Assembly: GCA_002077065.1 (NCBI GenBank)
Contig: NAJO01000006.1
Location: forward strand, 1,054,001 to 1,118,000
Reading direction: 5' to 3'
Length of the DNA stretch: 64,000 bases
From: Cryoendolithus antarcticus
Taxonomy: Eukaryota > Ascomycota > Dothideomycetes > Cladosporiales > Cladosporiaceae
The notes beneath the pieces are model-generated. The model saw only the letters and a program-made list of their open reading frames with translations. It was not told the DNA's origin and ran no database searches. How positions within the stretch are numbered: the stretch's first letter is position 1; every line of letters starts with the position of its first letter. Positions 44,224 through 55,704 of this stretch are shown here, in pieces. The translations under genes and the position numbers were made by a program.

Positions 44224-45165
44224 TCACAGCACGTTGTCCACCTCCTGCGGCACATTCGGCTCAATGACGACCTTCTCAATCATCTGCAGCGTCGCCCTCA
44301 GTGGCAGCCCCACAACATTGTCAAACGTTCCATCGATCTTCTCGATCAGGATCGTGCCTAGTCCCTGTATGCCGTACCCGCCTGCCTTGTCCGCGCCCTC
44401 TCTCGTCCTCACATACGACAAGATCAAGTCATCCGTGACGCTCTGATCGAACTTGACAGCGGTCTCCTCCACATGCGTCTCCATAGCGTAGCCAGGATCT
44501 ATGGGCGTGTCCAGCGGTGCCATGCAGACCACAGCCGTATAGACTTTGTGCCAGCCTCCGCTCTCGTCACGCAGCTTCTTCAGCATCTCGACATGCTCCC
44601 GCTCGCTTCGAGGCTTCTCGAGAATCTCGCCGAGATGTGTTGAGATCACTGTGTCTGCAGCGATGACCAGTGCAGGCTCTTCAGGTGGCGAGTCTATCGT
44701 TGCAGCGTATACGGAGGTCGCCTTCTGCTGTGCTGTCTGTAGAACATATTGAAATGGTGGAAGAGCGTGGGAGAGATCCTCGGGAAGTGGCGAGGGGTGA
44801 ATCTCGAGGTTCGTGAGGCCAATCTTGGGACACGGTGTTACTACTTGGCTCAGCGAATGAGTCTAGCGCGAACTTCCACCCATCCATGCTGTATGATCGT
44901 TTGCTACGAAAGAGGAAAAAGCAAGGAGATAAAGGGAGCAGCTTACCTGCGCCAACAGCTGACGACGTCGTGGCGAAGCTGAAGCAAGTATAATTCGCTT
45001 CCCTTTGATCATGTTCAAGGCGGGCAGGTTGAGAGGTAGAGGTGCCCTTGGGCCTCTAGCACCTGTTGCGCCTTGCGCTGGCGCTGCTGAGCCATTGGCC
45101 GCCGTGTGCTTGTGATCATCTTCGTATGCTGGGGGCGGCTCCAGTGGAGTCTTGATGTCAGACAT
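44224..45165 (-). CDS. Maf-like nucleotide pyrophosphatase
   Basis: Two exons, 45165-44947 and 44823-44224, 272 aa; the 123-nt intron joins RRQLLAQ-IGLTNLEIHPSPLPED. The first 50 residues are a disordered extension. The Maf fold then starts with KRIILASASPRRRQLL, followed by ALVIAADTVISTHLGEILEKP (the catalytic Asp region), GWHKVYTAVV and the C-terminal RTREGADKAGGYGIQGLGTILIEKIDG and NVVGLPL. Maf proteins hydrolyse non-canonical or modified nucleoside triphosphates (dTTP/UTP, m7GTP or pseudo-UTP classes), cleaning the nucleotide pool. The acceptor is AAG, not the usual CAG/TAG, but frame and homology both require it. Confidence 0.92.
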
Positions 45166-45735
45166 GTTGTCTGATCGCTACGGTCCGAAGAGTGGGTGGA
45201 AGCTGCAGTGGCCTCCTTGGTTCTACAGTCTGGTAGCGAGGGTATGCGATTGAGTAACTTCAAAGGATAAGTTACAGTGCGGTAAGGTAAGCAGCGTCCG
45301 TGCCTCCCAATCTGAAGTGTCTCCCTACCCCGAATTCCGGTCTTCAAGACGGCACCATCCCTACATGATCCACTAGAAAACTACGAGTCCGTCTTTAGTA
45401 CAACGACCCACTTCCGGTACCGACGTCATGCTCTTACGATCTTCCATGGGTGCTGTGGCGGGGCATTGAGTGCATTTGGCAATACAGCCGTCGCATTGAG
45501 CACCGAGGTAATGCATCCAGATGACCTATCAGTCCGAAAGACCCCCGATGCGTGGAGCACTCGAATGGACAAGATCCGGCCGGCATCTGATGCAAAACCG
45601 GCGCTCCACCGACATGGCAAAGTCGCATTGCTAAGCAGGTAAGTCAAAGACAGGGTGAGCTCTTCTTCATATATTCGCCATCCATCGGCCTTCCTGCCCA
45701 CCAATCTCCAGTCTTTCAGCACGTAGCACGTCAAA
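45166..45735. promoter_or_regulatory. Divergent intergenic region
   Basis: 570 bp between the divergent Maf and reductase starts; promoters assumed, no gene recognised. Confidence 0.4.
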
Positions 45736-46837
45736 ATGGTTCAGAACAAAGGTCTATACTACACTGCCCACCCATCTGGTCTGCCAGTAGTGGGCGAACA
45801 TATCAAGATCCAATCTACAGACTTCGACACCGAGCAGGCGCCTCCCAAGGGTGGAATCACGGTTAAGACGAACTATGTCTCCTTCGACCCGTATCAACGT
45901 GGCCGCATGCGCAAGCCAGAGAACAAGTCATATGCTCCGCCATTTGAGCTCAACAAGCCCGTGACTAATGGTGCTGTTGCGACAGTCCTCAAGAGTGACA
46001 ACAGCAAGTACAAGTCTGGCGACGTGATCAAGGTCGCGAGGATGGGAACCGTGGAATACGAAGCGCTCTCGAAGGAAATTGCCGACGCGAGTGAGGTGCT
46101 TGATAACAAGTACAACTTGGACCCGAAGCTCTATACGGGCGCGCTGGGTATGCCAGGACTCACTGCATACAGCTCCTTCTACGAGATTGTATGAACACCA
46201 TTTGCCAAAACAGTAGCTCTCCGCTGACACGGTGAAGGGTGTGCCAAAGAAGGGCGAGACAATCTTCATCTCTGCTGCTTCCGGCGCTGTGGGTCAGCTC
46301 GTTGGCCAGCTCGCCAAACACGAAGGCCTCAAAGTCATCGGCTCCGTAGGTGACGACAAGAAGCTCGACTTCATCACCAAAGAGCTAAATTTCGACGCCG
46401 GCTTCAACTACAAGAAGGAGGATCCCCTCAAAGCCCTCCAGCGCCTCGCTCCCAACGGCATCGACATCTACTACGAGAACGTTGGTGGTGTACAACTCTC
46501 CGCCGCAATCGCCAGCCTCAACAACTTCGGCCGCATCATCGCATGTGGCATGATTTCTCAGTACAACACGCCGCCGGATCAGGCTTATGGAGTTAAGAAC
46601 ATGATGCAATTTGTGGCCAAGAGGTTGAAGATGCAGGGCTTCATTGTGAGCGATGAGAACATGGGACCGAAGTACCACAAGGAGCACCAGGAGAACGTGC
46701 AGAAGTGGATTTCGGAGGGGACATTCAAGGCGGAGATGAGTGTCACGGAGGGCATCGACAACGCTGGCGAGGGATTGTTGGGTCTGTTCTCGGGCAAGAA
46801 CTTCGGGAAGGCTGTGTTGGAGGTCAGTAAGTTGTAA
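45736..46837 (+). CDS. NADP-dependent MDR reductase (prostaglandin/alkenal type)
   Basis: Two exons, 45736-46188 and 46238-46837, 350 aa; the 49-nt intron (GTATGA, branch gctgac) joins SFYEI-GVPKKGETIF. N-terminal marks are VKTNYVSFDPYQRGRM and LGMPGLTAYSSF; the nucleotide-binding half has SAASGAVGQLVGQLAKHEG and VIGSVGDDKKLDF, then IDIYYENVGG and RIIACGMISQYN. These are typical of the leukotriene-B4 dehydrogenase / prostaglandin reductase / 2-alkenal reductase group, which use NADPH to reduce alpha,beta-unsaturated carbonyls without zinc. The role is likely detoxification or secondary metabolism; substrate unknown. Confidence 0.92.
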
Positions 46838-47233
46838 GCGATGCTCTAGAGCTGACGTCTTGTACCATTCATGGCTGACCGCTGTGAATGTGTCATCCTC
46901 CGAAAGACAAAAGATCTCACACGAACACGCACTTTCGCCGTCCTCGAGTCTTGAGAGACATAGACGCGCGAACAAGGTGAGTGGTGACTTGGGTATCTAC
47001 GTGTACACTATGCTCCCTTTACTGTCTCGCATGAACATTTACATGAGTAGCGATTCCAAGCTTTGTCCTCCTTCGAACATCTTCTCTCTCACATCTTTGA
47101 CCCGTTGGCCCTCACTTGAGGATGCGACGGTGTCGCCGCACCTGGCCCTGGTCTTCTTGGCCGTCTAGCAGTCCAGACATGCCTGCACTAGCATTAGTCA
47201 TGCCCAACAGGAGCTAGTATAGTATGATGCGAC
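46838..47233. other. Convergent intergenic region
   Basis: 396 bp between the reductase end and methyltransferase A end; nothing recognised. Confidence 0.4.
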
Positions 47234-48521
47234 TCACAAAGACACTTTCACAAGGTTCACCGGATCAACGACAAACCTATCGCATTGCTCAATCAGTCCT
47301 CTTGCCTGGTCCTCGCTCCATCCGCAATCATCGACAAGCAGATCCAGACCGATGTTCTCAAGCAGCTTCAGATCCGTGACATGACACTTCAGGTTGGCGT
47401 GCTGGGTCGCGTCATATTCGAATTCACTCATATCGGGAGTTGAAAAGCCAGGACTGAAAGGCACGCGATGGATGCGGTGCTGAATGTGGTCGAAGCCAAG
47501 GAACTCGAGCTGCCGGACGCGATCGTGTGGCCATAGTGCAGTCCGGCGTCGACCGAGCGCATAGTCCAGCGCTGCGCAAAAGTGTGGCAGAGGCGACGCT
47601 GGGCGCAGCGGGGAGGTATCACTCCGGATGGTCTGCCAGTCGAAGTCCATTATCTCGATGTATCCGTTTCCGGGCTCAAGTTTGCTATCACACATATCAG
47701 CTGGGATCCATCCTATGATTCCACTCCGCCTCTGGCCATTACAAGAACGTTTTGCGGAGCATCTCTGGCCAATTCGAGATACTATGGCCGATGTGCGCAA
47801 ATCGGACGTAGGACTGCATGTCCTGTATCACACTCCAGTCACCTTCCGCATCTACTGCATTCCCTTGCCCTTGTGCTGAACCGGGCGTAAGCCAGGTCAC
47901 ATCAGAAGTCAGTGGGACCCTGTTCTGATCAGTCGACATGAATCTGTGCACCTGATCGCGAAGCATACTCTGGCTGCCCTCCCCTGATATCGATGCCTAC
48001 GACCTATGCTTCGGGTAAGATGAAGTGCACCGCAACTAGGCTGGAGAACGCTGACCTTCACTCCTAGATAGGACCTGTGATCGTCAGTAATCCAAGTCGC
48101 CGCTTCTCTCGACCGACGAATACGAACCTCGCAATTTCCAGCACCCACTGCCCACCCCCGCACCCAACATCCAACACTAGCGAGGGGCGAATGTCGACGA
48201 GAAGCTTGTACTCTGCCTCATCCGGCTTTGGACGCTGGAGTGCCGAGCGGTGTCCTTCGTACCAAGCGTAGATCAGGCTCTCGATCCAGTCTGCCGCAAC
48301 TTGAGCCGTCTATGGCAGTCTAGTTAGTATGGCAGTCATCGCCTTCTCCGACTTGACAACGACAGGCACACCTCGTCGCATGGGTGTGGACATCGGCCCG
48401 GCAAGTACCAGTTGTAGTGCCTGCCATGCTTCAGCTCGGTTGAGTATCTGTCGCCCGCAGGATTGAGTAAGAATCGAATATTATTGGGGCGAACATGATC
48501 AGCAGGCGGCGCCGGATCCAT
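47234..48521 (-). CDS. SAM-dependent methyltransferase A (LaeA/TAM-like)
   Basis: Five exons: 48521-48372, 48309-48124, 48003-47952, 47875-47743 and 47684-47234, 323 aa. Introns are 62, 120, 76 and 58 nt. Motif I is VLDVGCGGGQWVLEIA in exon 2; motif II VVGIDIRGGQPEY starts exon 3; exon 4 carries SYVRFAHIGHSISNWPEML, the usual segment before the amphipathic helix; then KLEPGNGYIEIMDFDW. The region before motif I, KHGRHYNWYLPGRCPHPCDE, is the substrate-side helix seen in fungal Methyltransf_23 proteins. Motif I to II is about four residues shorter than usual, so the exon 2/3 junction could miss a tiny exon. The substrate (small molecule or protein) is unknown. It is paralogous to methyltransferase B upstream. 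Confidence 0.78.
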
Positions 48522-49276
48522 GCTTTGATTCAATTCCCAGAGCTATGGATAATGAAGGAATTCGTTGAAGACAACGTGACGCAGGAAAGTAGGACTTCCC
48601 TCCGCCTCATATACCCTCTGACATCGTGGCTGCGGCGCTCACACTTCGGCGCGCTCGTTCTACGACTTGTAGCCATGTCGTACAATCCCAAGGAAGTGGT
48701 GACAGCACTTCCGTGGGGTTCGTGCAGGGCAATACGAGTATCGTCAGGTCGGAACCTGACTGCGAAGCGACATGCCTCTGTAGCGCAGCGCCGCGTCCCG
48801 AGGGCGTTACCAGGAGTATGTTACAACCAACCACAGAGCTTCAGTCTCGCGCGCATTTTGGCGCGGCTGCAGCACTTTGCCGCTACCCGCGGCGTACCAC
48901 GGCGTTGGGCCGGATGGCAAACCCCGGGTAATGGTTCACGAGACTGCAATAAGCAGTATGATTGAGGCGCCGGACATGGTCTTGGAACGGCATGCTCGCA
49001 GCAAATATTGCAGTGCCTCAGTGGAAACGACTCCAGCTACGGACGTCTACCCATAGGTGGACAATGATGCGCGCTCATGCGAAAAGCGTGCTTTGCAGAT
49101 GTAGTTGGATCTCTTGCGGACCTTCCGCAGCGTCGAGATCCTGGCTGCCGCTGCGGCTTGCTTGTACCACCACAGAAAGACTATCTCCCATGACCTCTGC
49201 ACTTCCTAAGATGTGCTTCAGCGGGACCGCTCTCACTGGTGGCTTACCCTGCGCCAGCCATACTCGCACGGGACAG
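48522..49276. other. Inter-methyltransferase region, right part
   Basis: A minus-strand frame here from an ATG at 49264 to 49022 reads HFDLFSMGSVDCPVRVWLAQ and onward like protein, but overlaps another plausible frame. No gene is called. Confidence 0.25.
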
Positions 49277-49865
49277 TCCACACTACCCATGGAGAAAAGG
49301 TCGAAATGAGAGTTCCCGCGAGCCATGCTTGACAGCTCAAGACGAACGCCAGAATATCATTCTCCCGCACATCGCAGTTACCACTTGCCTCCATGATGTG
49401 TCGCGCTCTCCAAGCTGCGGATTGTCAGGTGCTTTGGAGCATCTCGCCCTCGTTTCAGAATCCTCTGTGAAGTGTGACATCACATTACCTGCCAATTGTG
49501 CACCGGTCGCCGCCTGCCTTACCACAGCAAGCGGACCCGCGACTCGGCACATTTGCATGATGATCCAGTCTGCTGGGAGCGCTAGCCATGCAGGACGCAT
49601 GCCGCGAGTCAAGTCCGGCAGTATCGCTTCGGTGCACTCTGCATCTTGCCACTGCTGACGGAGTGGGTTGCCGATCGGGAGTGGGGTTTGCCAGTCTACA
49701 GCAAGCTGCGACTCCAGATAAGTCGATAGGTCGAAAGTCGGAGAAGGACCGTGGACCTATCTTGGAGTACTGTTTCGCCTTTCGTCGTGGCCGGGCTTTC
49801 GGGCTGTCCAGATATTGCTGAACCATCATTAGCTCACTGTGTACAGTTTCGAAATTCGGAAGATC
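49277..49865 (-). other. Unresolved open stretch between methyltransferases
   Basis: On the minus strand a frame is open for about 134 codons (roughly 49737-49337) after a splice-like agatag. It reads FDLSTYLESQLAVDWQTPLP, then RQQWQDAECTEAILPDLTRG and ADWIIMQMCRVAGPLAV. Composition is protein-like, yet no ATG start, family or clean continuation is found. It may be an unrecognised multi-exon gene or a decaying one. Confidence 0.25.
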
Positions 49866-51355
49866 TCACAGGACATGAAATGCGTGCACATCGCTCAACG
49901 GTAAATCGAGGACGTACTGTTCCACCCGCTGTCGAGTCCAGCCCAGTTGTCTTGTGGCGGGCCCTAGCGTAAGCCCGTGGAATGTACTCGCAGAAACGCG
50001 ATCGGCTGCTGCCCCAACCATGGAAGCATAGCTGAGCGCCTGACTCTGTTCGGCTGCGAAGGGTAAGCGATACGTCGTGTGCTCAATCTCCGTGAATCCA
50101 GATCGGTGGAGGAGATCACCGATGTTTGGACACATAATTGGCTTGTCGGGCAATGTGTGTTGCATCAGCTGCCACCAGTCAGATAGCCGCGACTTGGCTA
50201 GATCGGTATGGTCGTCGTATCGAGGTGTAAAGTCGATCTCAAACTGCTCGAAGTGACCTCCTGGGCGCAGGTGCCTGGTTCCTGAAGTCAGTCCATATCT
50301 ACCTCAGGTTTGACACCGACAGTTTCATCTCCCGAGATCACCGAGAGGCATGCTTGATCTATCAGAAGAGCAGGGACAGTCTCCCGTGTCACGTTGTCAC
50401 TCCCAGTATCTGCACGCGCGCTTCACAATTGCGCTTTTGCGTCCTCTGGTTACTTAGCAGGTATAGGTGTCCCGGGTGTGGCCACGGGCCCACTCGATGA
50501 GAGCCAAAGGTATCAGACGGCTCGAGAGAGACGGAGTGCTCACCTGTAGACCTTGCTGAAGAACTTGACCCAATCCGATACTGCGCCACAGAGGTGACCA
50601 GCATGTATTAGGTCGAATGAGTTCAGTGGGAAGTCCCACTGCGCATCTTCAAGATCGAACCCGCTCCCGCCATGGTCGGGAGTTCTCCACCTGAGGTTGG
50701 CGCCGTCGTAGCTAGAGTTGCATCAGATCAAATCGGCATGACCTATGAGGTGTGCATGCCTACCTTGGCTGGCCACCTACGATGTCCGCTCCCATGACCT
50801 GTTCATGCTAGTCAGCGCAACCAGAGAAGAATCTCCAGGAAATCCATTGAAAGCACATACACCCGCGTCCGCAAATCGACTGGTGAGTTATTAGCGAGCA
50901 ATCGAACAACGGTGCCCGAAATTGCTTACGTAGCTATATCGACTGCCCAGATACCGCTTCCACAACCGATATCGAGGATGCTGGTCGGATTTCGGGCGAC
51001 CATCGGACGCGCCAACTGCGAAGGTCGCATCCTGCCTTTGTAGTCTCGCTCAGGTGGTCCAGTATGTTGCAGAATGATATAATGCACGAGATTATGGAGG
51101 ATGTCATATAAGTTGCGTTCGGACTATTGATGCTGTTAGCGCACGCGCAACGTTAATCGGATCGTTCACTTAAGGCCGCATACATCGTCGCAGGGGAATG
51201 GATACAAGCCACGCCGCCAGGCATGATACCATCGGCCATTCTCCTCGTACGCTAATATGCTGTTGCCATGGGAAGTGGCGTACTGCTGCGGCTGGCCGGG
51301 ACTTGGGGTCGATGGACCTGGACTGAGTGTACCTGGTTCGAGGATGTGATGGAGC
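49866..51355 (-). CDS. SAM-dependent methyltransferase B, 5' end unresolved
   Basis: Supported exons: 51355-51184, 51123-50930, 50879-50861, 50798-50764, 50711-50544 and 50274-49866. Introns are 60, 50, 62, 52 and 269 nt, and all phases agree. Marks: ENGRWYHAWRRGLYPFPCDD, motif I ILDIGCGSGIWAVDIA, a 19-nt exon (RFADAG), motif II VMGADIVGGQP, DLEDAQWDFPLNSFDLIHAGH and RHLRPGGHFEQFEIDF. The first listed exon has no ATG; an acceptor-like gatag ends at 51356, so a start exon must lie upstream. One frame at about 51.45-51.52 kb (MHVWSIDDPPISDLS) is a candidate but does not splice in phase. Intron positions after PCDD and before motif II match methyltransferase A, which shows common descent. Substrate unknown. 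Confidence 0.72.
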
Positions 51356-53436
51356 CTATCCGTTTGTCAGTGGTCGTTCCAGAAAAGCGAATATGACCAG
51401 TCGCGTACGCCATACGTTGGCGGCTTCAAAACGCCTCGTGGTGCGGGATGCCGACCGCTTGGGACAGATCACTTATTGGCGGATCGTCGATTGACCAGAC
51501 ATGCATGATAGTGTGCAGATCACTGCAAATATGACATAAGATAGACCCGGACACTCGCCTAGAGCAGAATGCAGAGTAGCCACCGTCTACCTAGAAGGAA
51601 CGATTGCAATGGACGCAGCACAAGAGTCACGACGACGAGCACAACAGAGGGGTTCACCACACACTTTATCAGGCGAGTCCGCATGCGATTTGGTCGTCTC
51701 GGCTCGGGACGTGCGATCCATGCTGCTGGTACTCGCTAGGGGTGCATGAAACGAGTCCCATTCGTGCTGACTTTCAAGCACGGCCTTTTGCGATCTCGCA
51801 CAGTGTCTCGATGCGTAGCATACCGAGCCACAGACGCCATGGAGGCGCAACTCGTCATTTCCGTCGCCCTCACAGACTTGGACGAGGTCCCCGTGAATTG
51901 TCCGGTACAAGTCGAATCCATCCAGCAGATCCGATACTTTCCTGCAGTGCTTCCGTACCCAGATTTCTGGTGGCTTTAGAGTTTGTCCCGACAACGTGGC
52001 CTCGGGTCGATCGATTGTGACAAGTAGTTGCCATGATTCGCGTGAGCTCGAACACTACCCGAACTCTATCCCGGAGCTCAGGACTGCATCCGCTAGCCAG
52101 CTCCATCTCGTAGCCATGGTCTTGCCACATGAATGTTGCAGCGGTCGTATTTCCCACTCTTCGCAGCTGTTCGTGCTCGGATGAGTCAGTCGTAAATTCT
52201 CCGTAAGTACCGACACATTACTGGCCGCGTGGCAGGCCTGTAAAGGCGTTGCGGTGTCAGCCCGCCCGACCTATCAACGCCTATCGACATGGTGCTCTCC
52301 CCATGCAGCTAACAACTGTAACGCTGCCCATGCAGGTGTGCACATACGGCCTCACCGACTGCCGAGACTCGCACTGGGTTGCACAAGGCGATTGCCCTTC
52401 CGCAACATCCGTAGCAAGGGACTCTGCAACGGAACGACAGACCTAGCACATCTCCGGGTTCGTGGATATATATGCGATGGGGCAAGATTGCCGACGAATT
52501 ATGTGGAGGGGCGGCATTGACGCCACCCAAGCGAGAGTGTCCGGGTCCAGCTACGTGCTATGTGACACAGCGTAATTCCAGGAGTGATCCGGCTGAGATG
52601 ATGAGGATTGCGCCGTCTTTCGCACATCCTGTTGTGGGACGCTACGTACCAGGCTTGCCTGACCAACACGGCGACCACTCCGGATGCCCTATCCCGCGGC
52701 CGGATGGTCTCGTCGGACTAATATTTGTTTGAATGATAAGGTAACGAGCAGGCCTGCGACGAGTACAGGGTGATGAGTGAATACTACATTGCACGGCTGC
52801 GTCTCTTTTAGGACTTGCTAATAGTACAGCCTCTAACACGTCGAGTGATGCACATCCAATATTCCCTTGTCACGAGTACAGAGACTCTTTCCATGGGTAT
52901 GCTTCCACGCAACCACATGGGGGAGATGGTCGCCGCTGTTCTGGCTCCGGCACAAGGTAATACACAACATTGATCGTGTACAAATGCTGTCTGATGAGAC
53001 GCCCTTACCTTGCATCCTTTCCCCGCTAGCTGAGATGACCTCCTGAGGGTGTCCTACAATGATCGGACAGGCATATGGAACGCCATCCCAACACCGGTGG
53101 CCACTCCGAGCACCATAGTCCGCCAGCACAGCACCAAGATCGGTTGCTGAGATGCATCTGGGAACACACAACTCGTCCGCGACGGTCATGCTGTGCGATG
53201 GGGTCCGCACCCCCCTTCTCAGGATCTGCCTGTTGCAGCTACCACTACACGGTCACACCAGGGACCGGGCCATCCGGCTTTGCTGATTCTCGGATGACTC
53301 TCTGCAAGCCCCAGCATACCTCGCACGGGTATACATACCACTTTCGTTCGCTGACTTCACATACAGGACCAGCTGTGTTACAGCTAGCCATGCGCGCGTG
53401 GAGTCTCCTGGCATGGAACACAGCACCTCACTTGCG
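51356..53436. other. Gene-poor region with possible decayed frame
   Basis: 2.1 kb. On the minus strand, 52220-52065 reads WQDHGYEMELASGCSPELRD in one frame and 52060-51720 reads SWQLLVTIDRPEATLSGQTL and KVSDLLDGFDLYRTIHGDLV in another, shifted by one base. This could be a decayed gene. The rest looks empty. Confidence 0.3.
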
Positions 53437-55367
53437 TCACCTGATCGCCCCAGCGTTCTGGAATTCTGTAGCTTCCACGAAGGTGAGGTACTCTCCTGCA
53501 CCAGATTATCAGCATGAATGTGATCAGTCGACGTCACACTGAACCTACCAGCCACTCGCCACCGTCGATTCACCAGCCTAAGGATCTCTTTCAGCTCTGC
53601 AAGCAGATGCGCTGTATTGGCATCAGAGCTTTCTCGCATGTACCAGGCATCTGTACAACACTGTGTCAGTCGGGTCTCCACTTGGCGACCTCCCCGGCGA
53701 GGGAGTGGGAGGTGGGAGTGCCAATGCTTACATGTCGCCGCTGTCTGATACAGCGAGTCCACCGCTAAAGGACTACACACCGATACGTCAGTACTATTGA
53801 GGTGGTCTCGGAGATTTCGAGCCAATTGCATGGCCAAATCGGAAACTCGAAACATGCCCTCGATGCTCTCCTGCTGCATCTGCAGCTGAGTCTCCGGGGC
53901 ATTGGGTACCGCTCGGTCGGTGCATGAGTATGCGTCAAAGAGCGTCAGCATGGCCGAGTACGTTATCGACAATGCCGTGCACAGCGGCGGCTGCCCATAT
54001 TGCGTCATATCCTCTTTGATTGCCTCGCTCCGTAGCGCGTGTTCCAGTGAATTCAAGGTCCTCGAAAGCTGCAACGCCTCGTCGAAGCGGTACTCAAGTG
54101 ACATCCCCTTGTCGCCCAGATGTCTTAGTACCTTGCCCAGCAGATGACTGGCCTGACAGGTTCTCGCAAAAGGCGACGCAACAGTCGTCAGACTTGCCGA
54201 CAGTGCCAAAGGAGCAGCGACGAACATCTGTCCTTTGTCCCATCCAGCATCATTCCCAGGTACGTGCGTGTTCACATCCGGCTCAGCGGTCGCGAAGGGC
54301 TTTCCTGAGTGGCCAATGTTTATGAAACGATCTAGAATTATAACAGACCACCACACTCTCCGCCGTTCCTCTTGCTCTGTCCAGGTTGCAGGTCTTGCTA
54401 GCATCTCTGGTGCATCGCGGGTGTGGAGGCCCATTGCATGACCCAGTCGAGCACAATGGCCCACCGTCATATAAGCGGCTGGATAGATCCCGTGCCCGAT
54501 CTCGTAGAGAGCTATCAGAAGGGCAGACTGGAGCAACTGCACCGAGAAGCCGTTCTGCGATTCTACGAAAGCGTGCAAGCCCTTGACCTCGCCGTAAAGC
54601 CGCTCATTCCGCGCTGAGTAGCCTTCAGCGACTGGAAGCATTGCCAGCTTCATCGCCAAGAACAGCAATGCCATGTCTGCTCCTGGCTCATGAAGCGGGT
54701 TTGCGATATGCTGATACAGTCGAATGTGCGAGACGATCGGAAAGTGAAGATGAATGGTGCGGAAGTAGTGCTCGATCATCTCGCGTAGCTGCGCGGAAGA
54801 TCCCAGAGCCTGCAGTGTGGACTGCGGGAGCGTAATGTGTGGTGGCGCGATCGTGAAGCGCTCGTACGTGAACATGAAGCTATCGAGGAAGAACAGAGAA
54901 GGGAAGGGCGAAGCGGTATAGGCTTGCGCGGAGGGCGACCAGGAGTGCGCGGAAGATTGCAGCGTCGAGGATCCAGTGAGGGGCGTCAAGGTCGTATCAT
55001 TGCTCCCGTTCGTATAAGCTGCACTGGTATCGTCGATGAGAGCCATTCGCTCGCCATCCATGTGTACGTCTCCATTAGTGGTCTCGCTTACGATAACGTC
55101 TCTCGACTTGACGAGTGACTCGAGTGCTCTGATCTGCTCCCTCAGGCCTTCGAGATCTTCTACTCGCACGAGACCTTCCGTTCCATCACGGGTCCTGCCC
55201 TCACCCTCCTTGTCGCCGTTCGAAGTCAATGCGCTGTAATCACAGTTCCTTCCTATGCGAGTGCACAAGCTGCATGATGGTTGCACCTTGTCGCAGCGTC
55301 TCTTTTGCCGGCGACATGGCGCACATGCTAGTGTAGCGAGCTCTGCAATAGGCGGAGACGAAGGCAT
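53437..55367 (-). CDS. Zn2Cys6 transcription factor (fungal_trans type)
   Basis: Three exons: 55367-53732, 53650-53549 and 53495-53437, 598 aa. The raw frame stays open to 53253 (704 codons), but homology shows two introns inside it. An 81-nt in-frame intron interrupts QTAAT-YAWYMRESSD, and a 53-nt intron gives RRWRVA-GEYLTFVEATEFQ and a stop at 53437. The zinc cluster is at the N terminus: C-AP-C-RRQKRR-C-DKVQPS-C-SL-C-TRIGRN-C. A coiled linker (LEGLREQIRALESLVKSRD) follows. The fungal_trans domain runs from LREMIEHYFRTIHLHFPIV through RRRVWWSVIILDRFINIGHSGKPF. It is a nuclear regulator; targets unknown. Confidence 0.88.
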
Positions 55368-55704
55368 GACGAAGACGTTAACGAAGCCTGGATAGACAGC
55401 AGGTCGATGCGGCCGGCGGCCGCAATTTTGGCATGAGCGATGTGGAGGCGGGGTCGTTGGAGAATAGGCGAGCTGCGCGCGATATGTCGGAGAACCACTA
55501 AGCGTAGGTAAGTACTGAGCGTAAGACGGAGAGTATCATCAGTATCTACAAGTCACCGACAGAAGATCTATGTCATGTACAACAAATGTAACGCCATTTC
55601 CCATGACCTTGGGTATCGACACAATGCCCTTGCTAAACGCCACCAAGATGCTGAATGCACTTTTCTCATTTCCATGCCATGATCAGATGCCATCTCATGT
55701 CATC
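55368..55704. other. Intergenic region
   Basis: 337 bp between the regulator start and the lipase end, both on the minus strand. It holds a NotI-type gcggccgc near 55413-55420 within a GC-rich patch; no gene. Confidence 0.4.

Noticed and set aside
47876..47952. Apparent frameshift in methyltransferase A after motif II
   Set aside because: A 76-nt phase-1 intron (47951-47876, GTGCAC...TTCAG) restores the frame and total length is divisible by three.
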